From positions 1,541,001 through 1,605,000 of the forward strand of contig JAJTWR010000278.1 of the NCBI GenBank assembly GCA_021613335.1: a stretch of DNA of 64,000 nucleotides. The letters are read 5' to 3'. Under the pieces are notes generated by a model that was not told where the DNA came from, searched no databases, and worked only from the letters and a program-made list of their open reading frames with translations. Shown here in pieces: positions 60,015-64,000 of the stretch. A program made the translations under genes and the position numbers. Source of the stretch: Whitmania pigra. Lineage: Eukaryota > Annelida > Clitellata > Hirudinida > Haemopidae. Position 1 is the first letter of the stretch. Each line of letters opens with the position of its first letter.

Positions 60015-61526
60015 CTGTCGTGTGATTCGTTGAGTGATTAGCATATTATTATGTCGTTGAATAAATTAATATTTACAAATGATTTGTAAATTTGTCACTG
60101 AAGACGATTTGAAATTCTAAACAACAATATAACGACGACGTGGTCAAATGAATAAAAAGAACCATAAATTTAATTTTAATAACATTAATAATAACAATAA
60201 ATTAATAGTAAAATATAACTATGATTGCGACAGCTACTATGTTGATGAGGACGACGAAGATGACGGTAACGTGTCGACATGGAATGAGGATGACATGATG
60301 AGTGAAGATAAGGAGATGATGAAACATGGAAATGGAAAATATGGAAAGCCGAGCAGAGACAGAGCAGGAGTGGGATTATAGCTGTCTCATTAATATTCAT
60401 GGAGGAATTTGAATTTAAAATATGATCCCCTCATTAGGCGCTTATTAAAACTTGCCAGGTTTCCTAGCCAATCATCTGCGCTTGACCCGTCCAATGGGGT
60501 GTTAGACGTTTGGGGGAAATAGGAGTAAGAAATTGTTTTTAGTAGAATTTTAACAAAATATATTTATTTTATTTAGTAAATTGAATAATAAAATAGTTTT
60601 TAGAAAGCTATTTTATTATAAATATAAAATGTTTTTTAAAATAATTTTTTTAACAAATATTATATGGTTTAAAAATATAATTATTTTGCTTGTAAATTAT
60701 GGATTTATTGATGGAATTCTAAACAAATTTTAAAATAAGTTGTAATATTTTTAATGATAGCAGCAAATATCATCGTTTGTTAATTTCCATCTCATAATAA
60801 ATAGTCTTTCTCATCCAATTAAATAAATTAATATTATAAAATAACTACTTCTTGTTATACATTTATAAATATTTATTAAAATTTTCCATCCATCCGCAAA
60901 GAAATATGATGACCTCTCTTTAGGATATGGAAAATAACTTCCGTGATGATGATGGTGATAATGATGCTGGTTATGATGATGATGATTGTGATTATTGTTA
61001 TTATTATCGTAATAATGCAAAAATATATAGATATAATATAATTTAAAATATTAAATAGGTTGCTAATATTTTTTAAATAATTTATTTCGCTACTTGACGT
61101 TATTTTGAACGGGCAATTTATTGATTGAAAAATGCGTCACATAGATGGATGGATCGAAGGAATGCAGAAAAGAATGAAGGATGTGATGACAATAGATATA
61201 CTTTGTTTTCAACAATTAATACTTGTCCATAACTAATTTCAACATCTGCAAATGAACAGGACATGCATTGTTTTTGGGGAATAATAATTTATCGGATGAA
61301 AGTTTCGCTGCAATGATGATGAGAAGCAACAATAATATAAATAATACTAATATTAACAATAATAATAATATTCACCATCATCATCATCATTATTCGCCAT
61401 CGTCGCCATCATTTCCATCATCATCATCATGCTGGGATGCCACAAGCAAATATTAAAATTCTTAAAAACATGTCCACAAAACAAACACGAAACAATTCCT
61501 CACTGCGATCCACTATCCAGATGCTG
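60015..61526. other. ONECUT intron, AT-rich
   Basis: Presumed intron sequence. Contains short GAT and TAA runs and open frames (60,148-60,381; 61,268-61,456) that are low-complexity Asn/Asp/His translations. Nothing else is supported. Confidence 0.6.
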
Positions 61527-62311
<785 letters not shown>

Positions 62312-63531
62312 TATTATAATATTCTTGTTATTTTATATAGGAATGGAACTCATTGACCCTCGGAACGTTGGAAGAGCAAATAAAGGTGCGTGGATTGTTT
62401 GTCTCACCTGAAAAACTGAATGGATAAACTGTTAGATGGATGGAAGGATGGAGGATTGGATGGATGAATTGATGATTAAATGAATTGTGTACACATTTAC
62501 ATTTGAGCGTCAGAGAAATGGTTTATAAAAATTATTACATAAATATAATATAAATTACGTGTTATCATTGATGACGAATAAATATTATAAATATTTCTTT
62601 AAAAATATTTGTTCATTTATGAATACCTTTAATGATAACGTAAATCACATTAAGGCACAAAAGATTTTAATTGATAACGGTGATGATGATGATGATTCAT
62701 TTTAATGGCGTGATTTGTAATTTATTTCAATATAATATATTACAAATTTGAAAATAAATGTAATTATTATTAAAATAGCAATATTTTATAATAATATTGT
62801 TATATAAGATAATATTATATTACAAATTATTGTTATATTGCATTAAAATGTCTGAAAGACGTTTACAGACTATTTAATTTCGTTTCATTTCTATCATTAT
62901 CATCGTCATCAACATCATCATCATCCTGACAATAACAATTATTAATAAATTAACAATACTAATAAGGTTAATTATAGCAACAAATCATCATCAGCATCAT
63001 CGTGACTCAGAAGCAAATAGCAAAAGGCCTTTTAAAACATTCAGCTTAAAAATGGCGAGTATTGATTTTAAAGTTTGCCTCAAATTTTTAAGAATATTAC
63101 TCAATTTTCTTCCGAGAAACATCTCAAACTATTACATTTTCAAATAATTATATTTAAAATAACATATTTATTGTCATCATTTGAAATAAGTTTAGTAAAA
63201 ACATTGATTTAAAGTTAACTATTAATTGTAATTAATGTTGTTTTATTTATTTATTAATTTAAATATTATCATAATGTTAGTGTTACTACAATTTATATGT
63301 TAATGATTTATTGTAATAATTTATTAATTTCCAACAAAGCGTTCCTAAAGTTCATAAAGTCTTTAAAATGTTAGTTTCTTTGCAAAATGCATCACTCGTC
63401 GATATTGCTTGGAAATCCCCATTGTATGATAATATGATCAGCGGGTGAGGTCCAACCCTGAGCGTGTCAGAGGATTCAAGAAACCATCAAAGAAGGGGTT
63501 TCCCCTGTGTGGATTCCTGAAAGAAGAGTTT
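62312..63531. other. AT-rich DNA with two exon-like islands
   Basis: A stretch at 62,341-62,385 is bounded by TTTTATATAG and AAG|GTGCGT and is open in one frame (EWNSLTLGTLEEQIK). A GC-richer island lies at 63,405-63,531, also open on the plus strand (VRSNPERVRGFKKPSKKG). Neither can be joined to a gene I recognise. If the ONECUT intron spans here, they are on the opposite strand to that gene. Confidence 0.4.
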
Positions 63532-63876
63532 CAGTTACAGCATAATATTCTGTTCAGTCACAACATAATATTCTGTTCAGTTACAACATAATATTCTGTT
63601 CAGTTACATCATAATATTCTGTTCAGTTACAACATAATATTCTGTTCAGTTACAACATAATATTCTGTTCAGTTACAACATAATATTCTGTTCAGTTACA
63701 ACATAATATTCTGTTCAGTTACAACATAATATTCTGTTCAGTTACAACATAATATTCTGTTCAGTTACAACATAATATTCTGTTCAGTTACAACATAATA
63801 TTCTGTTCAGTTACACCATAATATTCTGTTCAGTTACAATATAATATTCTGTTCAGTTACAACATAATATTCTGTT
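63532..63876. repeat. 23-bp minisatellite, 15 units
   Basis: Fifteen head-to-tail units starting CAGTTACAACATAATATTCT, with no length variation. Six units carry single-base changes: CAGTTACAGCAT in unit 1, CAGTCACA in unit 2, then ACATCAT, ACACCAT and ACAATAT in single units. There are no spacers between units, so it is a tandem repeat and not a CRISPR array. Confidence 0.97.
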
Positions 63877-64000
63877 TATTATTTTTTTTAAATGCATCGA
63901 AGCTTCAAAGGTTTAATTTTCAAATCCTTTGCTTTGTCGTGAATTAGTCATTTTGTCACATTAATGATATTACAAATAACAAAATAATTTTAAGAATAAT

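Noticed and set aside
59551..60033. Several open frames opposite or out of frame with the ONECUT exon
   Set aside because: The minus-strand homeodomain frame explains the coding signal; others are GC-rich shadows.
63532..63876. Possible CRISPR array
   Set aside because: Units are contiguous with no unique spacers, and the genome is eukaryotic.

Overview
This is a eukaryotic nuclear window, strongly AT-rich and full of trinucleotide microsatellites, mainly ATT/TAA and GAT/ATC. Genes are split by GT-AG introns, and the gene content (ONECUT homeobox, RBM46/A1CF-type RNA-binding protein, UBXN6, flavin monooxygenase, Ig-superfamily receptor, ALYREF-like proteins, R2, L2/CR1, Tc1 and hAT transposons) is that of a bilaterian animal. 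My best guess is a lophotrochozoan such as a leech-like annelid. That guess rests on general character only. There is no prokaryotic feature of any kind.

Layout. 1-18,250 is gene-poor: microsatellites, a SINE-like insertion and one decayed R2-clade retrotransposon (9,961-12,260, minus). 18,252-26,675 (plus) is a 12-exon gene for a 611-residue type I membrane protein with a signal peptide, four Ig-like domains, a Ser/Thr-rich stalk, a transmembrane helix and an acidic tail. 27,856-29,488 (minus) is a complete two-exon UBXN6 (UBXD1) gene, convergent with it. 30,160-48,890 is a transposon-rich accessory block. It holds several promoter-bearing copies of an intronless ALYREF-like mRNA-export gene, interleaved with hAT, Tc1-like, foldback, RLE-type and L2/CR1-type elements and a tRNA-derived SINE. 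A complete five-exon flavin-containing monooxygenase gene (38,936-41,026, plus) lies inside this block, and an inverted broken copy of its last exon sits just upstream. 52,206-57,330 (plus) is a complete 11-coding-exon RBM46/A1CF/RBM47-family gene (522 residues, three RRMs and a C-terminal dsRBD) behind a TATA promoter with POU octamers. 59,530-60,014 (minus) is the last exon of a ONECUT gene whose CUT-domain exon is not visible here. The right end is a 0.8 kb GAT-family array and a 15-copy 23-bp minisatellite.

The gene models were assembled by hand by matching splice-site phase. The Ig, UBXN6, FMO and RBM46-like models each close with consistent phases and a total length divisible by three, so I trust them well. 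The annotated genes do not form one pathway. The most unusual parts are the ALYREF-like cluster, a three-level transposon nest with visible target duplications, and repeated cases of retroposon 3' ends abutting ATT-type microsatellites.
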